Origin: JASJCP01 sp051155735
Lineage (GTDB): Bacteria; Cyanobacteriota; Cyanobacteriia; Cyanobacteriales; Xenococcaceae
Length of the DNA: 18,525 nt
Direction: 5' to 3'
NCBI GenBank assembly: GCA_051155735.1
Contig: DAXETX010000212.1
Coordinates: 1 to 18,525, forward strand
Shown here: piece after piece, positions 16,882 to 18,525 of the stretch
Layout: each line of letters starts with the position of its first letter
Position numbering within the stretch: the stretch's first letter is position 1
Position numbers and translations under genes: made by a program
Notes under the pieces: generated by a model
What the model was told of the DNA's origin: nothing
Databases searched by the model: none
The model's input: the letters and a program-made list of their open reading frames with translations, nothing else

Positions 16882-17153
16882 ATGACGGTTTGGCTCGCTG
16901 TTAAATGTCCTCATTGCCATTCTACTGATATTGTCAAAAATGGTTTTTCAGGTGAAGGAAAACAACGATATCTTTGTCACAATGAAGAATGCCCTCGTCG
17001 CACATTTATGAGAGATTATACTTATAATGCTTGTAAGCCAGAAGTCAAACAGAAAATTGCCAAAATGGCAGTGGAATTAGAGATACTGCGAGAGTTTTAG
17101 AGATTAGTAATGATACTGTAATGTCAGCGCTAAAAAAAAAGAAATTAAGTTAG
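16882..17153 (+). pseudogene. insA: IS1 InsA-like protein, frameshifted
   Basis: The first frame begins MTVWLAVKCPHCHSTDIVKN with a zinc ribbon (C9, C12, C32, C37) and runs to KIAKMA. It then leaves the reading frame and stops at 17098-17100. Another frame from about 17069 reads NGSGIRDTARVLEISNDTVM, the expected helix-turn-helix continuation, ending at TAG 17151-17153. The join is consistent with loss of about ten bases between two AATGGCA copies, for example an original 'AATGGCA-NNN-AATGGCA'. Repairing it gives a protein of about 93 residues, close to the 91 of IS1 InsA. InsA normally binds the IS ends and represses transposition. The break should prevent making a full InsA or InsAB' fusion. 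Confidence 0.8.
17132..17141 (+). promoter_or_regulatory. A9G slippage site for -1 frameshifting
   Basis: Nine A residues and a G link the InsA-type frame (ending in TAG 17151-17153) to the InsB-type frame, which is exactly -1 to it. This copies the logic of IS1, where InsAB' is made by programmed -1 slippage on an A run just before the insA stop codon. That it works here is inference. Confidence 0.55.
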
Positions 17154-17611
17154 AATCAGTTAATTATGGTTATTTAAATAGTCAAAAAAGCCAAGATAAA
17201 ATAGCTGTAGTAGTTAAAGCGGAAGCAGATGAAATGCAATCATTTGTAGGCAATCAAGAGCATAAGCGATGGTTGTGGCACGCCATAGATCACTATACAG
17301 GAGAAATATTAGCTTATGTGATGGGTAATCGTCAGGATGAAGTGTTTCTGAAATTAAAAGCACTCTTAAAACCATTTGGAATTACTCAGTTTTACACTGA
17401 TGGATTAAAAACCGATGAGCGTCATATCAAGCCAGAAATGCGAAAAATCTGTAAATATAAGATGCAGAGAATTGAAAGAAAACATCTTACATTAAGAACC
17501 AGAATTAAACGATTACAAAGAAGAAGTATTTGTTATTCTCGTTCAGTTAGGATGCATGATTTGGTGATTGGACTATATATCAATCATTATGAATTCGGGC
17601 TAAAAATTTAA
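17141..17611 (+). pseudogene. insB: IS1 InsB-like transposase catalytic part
   Basis: In the frame read after a -1 slip on A9G (17132-17141), this region encodes EIKLESVNYGYLNSQKSQDK, then WLWHAIDHYTGEILAYVMG, ITQFYTDGLKTDERHIKPEM and RIERKHLTLRTRIKRL, and ends HDLVIGLYINHYEFGLKI. The Asp of AIDHYTG, the Asp of FYTD and the Glu of RIERKHL are the expected acidic triad, so catalysis may be intact. Translation would normally come from InsA by frameshifting, as in IS1, where the slip occurs on an A6C run. The upstream lesion in InsA removes that route. The internal ATG at 17234 could start a shorter product lacking the N-terminal segment. It is called a pseudogene because no intact fusion can be read. 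Confidence 0.7.
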
Positions 17612-17648
17612 TTGCTTCCACAGATTTCGTACATGACCCTCTGATGGG

Positions 17649-18176
17649 GTAGGGCTGCGTTCGGCGCAGTCAGGAAGTCTTAAAGTCTTTGGCGAAGAAT
17701 TAGTCGGCGCAAATAAACAAAAGCTGGTTCAAATTAGAAAAAACATCGGCTATATCTTTCAATCCCACAACCTATTAGAATCTCTAACCGCCAGACAGAA
17801 CGTACAGATGTCTCTGGAATTACATCACGATCTTAAAATAGCATCAATTCCTCAAATGGCGATCGCTATCTTAGAGTCCGTCGGTTTGGGAGAACACGTC
17901 GATTATCATCCCCATAATCTTTCTGGCGGACAAAAACAACGAGTCGCAATCGCTCGTGCTTTAGTGGCTCATCCCAAAATGGTGTTAGCCGACGAACCTA
18001 CTGCTGCATTAGACAGTAAATCTGGTCGTAATATTGTGCAATTGATGCAAGAGTTAGCCAGAGAACAAGGCTGTACAATTTTGATTGTGACCCACGACAA
18101 TCGGATTTTAGATGTAGCAGATCGGATTGTGGAATTGGAAGATGGCAAAATTACAGCCCAGAACAGTTATTTTTAA
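17649..18176 (+). pseudogene. DevA-type ABC transporter ATPase, N-terminally truncated
   Basis: From about 17649 the frame reads GLRSAQSGSLKVFGEELVGA and continues without stops to TAA at 18174-18176. It contains the Q-loop (IGYIFQSHNLL), signature LSGGQKQRVAIARAL, Walker B VLADEPTAALD and H-loop VTHD. The start of the domain, including the Walker A P-loop (GxxGxGKS/T), is absent. The recognisable sequence begins about ten bases from the right end of the IS1-like element, and an in-frame TGA lies in that IS end (17634-17636). DevA-type ATPases energise DevBCA efflux pumps, such as the heterocyst glycolipid exporter. An ATG at 17808 could start a 122-residue protein, but it would lack ATP binding. 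No devB or devC gene is present here. This is a gene remnant made by an IS-linked deletion or rearrangement. Confidence 0.85.
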
Positions 18177-18190
18177 CTGAATAATGGGTA

Positions 18191-18228
18191 AAAAAACAAC
18201 AGTTACCACGACAAAAGTGATAACTGTT
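18191..18228 (-). terminator. Intrinsic terminator of ispG
   Basis: On the minus strand the arms 18228-18217 and 18209-18198 form a 12-position stem (AACAGTTA and CAC paired with GTG and TAACTGTT) with one mismatch and a 7-nt loop. A T run follows within two bases (18196-18190). It lies 21 bp beyond the ispG stop codon. Confidence 0.82.
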
Positions 18229-18249
18229 TACTGATTACTGATGACTATT

Positions 18250-18525
18250 TTAAGGATCGATCCAGCGTCCGTCTTCTTTAATCAGGTTGATCAGTTCGGT
18301 TACGCCCTCGGCTTCAGGAACACGTTTAATTTCTTCGCGACCTCGATAAAGTGCGATATAACCAGGCTGTTTCCCGACATAACCGTAGTCTGCATCCGCC
18401 ATTTCTCCTGGACCATTGACGATGCAACCCATAACTGCAACATCTAATCCTGTAAGATGTTTGGTAGCTTCTCGAACTTTGTGTAAAACTTCTTCTAGGT
18501 TAAATAGAGTCCGACCACAAGAAGG
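18250..18525 (-). CDS. ispG: 4-Hydroxy-3-methylbut-2-enyl diphosphate synthase, C-terminal part
   Basis: The frame is open from the window edge (18525) to TAA at 18250-18252 and gives the last 91 residues of IspG (GcpE). This [4Fe-4S] enzyme makes HMBPP in the non-mevalonate isoprenoid pathway, which supplies carotenoids and chlorophyll phytol. Two cluster-ligand motifs are in view: PSCGRTLFNLEEV at the edge and VMGCIVNGPGEMADADYGYV. The end (GVTELINLIKEDGRWIDP) is typical of cyanobacterial and plant enzymes. The internal ATG at 18432 is not the start, because the homologous sequence continues upstream past the edge. The gene converges on the ABC remnant. Confidence 0.95.
   Translation of the reverse strand, partial: PSCGRTLFNLEEVLHKVREATKHLTGLDVAVMGCIVNGPGEMADADYGYVGKQPGYIALYRGREEIKRVPEAEGVTELINLIKEDGRWIDP

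Larger units (their letters stand above)
16795..17638 (+). mobile_element. IS1-family insertion sequence, defective copy
   Basis: The 844-bp element is bounded by 23-bp imperfect inverted ends, 16795-16817 and 17616-17638, which match at 21 of 23 positions and share the inner core GAAATCTGTGGAA. Inside lie an InsA-like zinc-ribbon/HTH frame and an InsB-like catalytic frame, linked by an A9G run at 17132-17141. IS1 elements normally leave 8-9 bp target duplications. The flanking bases (CAGCATGTT on the left, CTCTGATGG on the right) do not match, so the ends no longer come from one simple insertion. The right end abuts a truncated ABC ATPase gene. Confidence 0.88.

Noticed and set aside
17132..17153. 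Second frame change in the IS as an inactivating mutation
   Set aside because: It is a -1 change on an A9G run right before the InsA stop, as in IS1, and so is more likely programmed.
17655..17669. Hairpin CTGCG-TTCGG-CGCAG as a terminator or repeat
   Set aside because: It lies inside the ABC coding remnant (LRSAQ), has no T run and is explained by codons.
17808..18176. Intact 122-residue ABC ATPase starting at the ATG at 17808
   Set aside because: In-frame homology continues upstream to about 17649, and the Walker A motif is missing, so this is a remnant.
18250..18432. 60-residue minus-strand gene starting at the ATG at 18432
   Set aside because: The same frame stays open to the window edge and encodes the preceding part of IspG.

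Overview
The window looks like chromosomal DNA from a cyanobacterium. The palindrome GCGATCGC and its near variants (the cyanobacterial HIP1 element) recur throughout, inside genes of every kind. The gene content also fits: ferredoxin-thioredoxin reductase, a bilin-type GAF chemoreceptor with a hybrid CheA, an acpP-fabF-tkt block, and DevA-type ABC and IspG fragments. The DNA is AT-rich, with short intergenic tandem repeats of the kind common in filamentous and colonial cyanobacteria. I do not assign a genus.

Layout. 1-1428 (+): the tail of a probable glycosyltransferase and an FkbM-type methyltransferase with a coiled-coil tail, probably the end of a surface-polysaccharide cluster. 1443-2249 (-): a pentapeptide-repeat protein, tail to tail with the methyltransferase. 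2335-6147 (-): tkt, fabF and acpP, with an intrinsic terminator after tkt and a hairpin-rich leader before acpP. 6456-6917 (-): a low-complexity hypothetical protein with its own terminator. 6918-7454: a long AT-rich divergent spacer. 7455-8560: a small unknown gene (+) that overlaps the end of a DUF309 gene (-), which follows ftrC (-). 8644-10331 (+): a ComF-family gene and a DUF362 gene, followed by a terminator-like hairpin.

10583-16628 (+) is the most distinctive part: two large signalling genes. The first is a membrane chemoreceptor with three tandem GAF domains, each carrying both cysteines of a DXCF-type cyanobacteriochrome. The second is a CheA histidine kinase with a C-terminal receiver. 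Together they resemble PixJ/PixL, the Synechocystis phototaxis pathway, but no CheW, CheY or PatA-type gene lies next to them. The likely chain is light, three bilin GAF domains, MCP signalling domain, CheA autophosphorylation, then the fused receiver or a receiver encoded elsewhere.

16709-18176 is a disrupted zone. A tRNA-Phe gene is followed by an 844-bp IS1-family element with 23-bp imperfect ends. Its InsA frame is broken, but it keeps an A9G slippage site leading into an InsB-type frame. The element abuts a DevA-type ABC ATPase gene that has lost its Walker A end, and I see no target duplication, so this looks like an IS-linked rearrangement. The window ends inside ispG (-), which has its own terminator. 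I found no CRISPR array, prophage, toxin-antitoxin pair or clear defence system.
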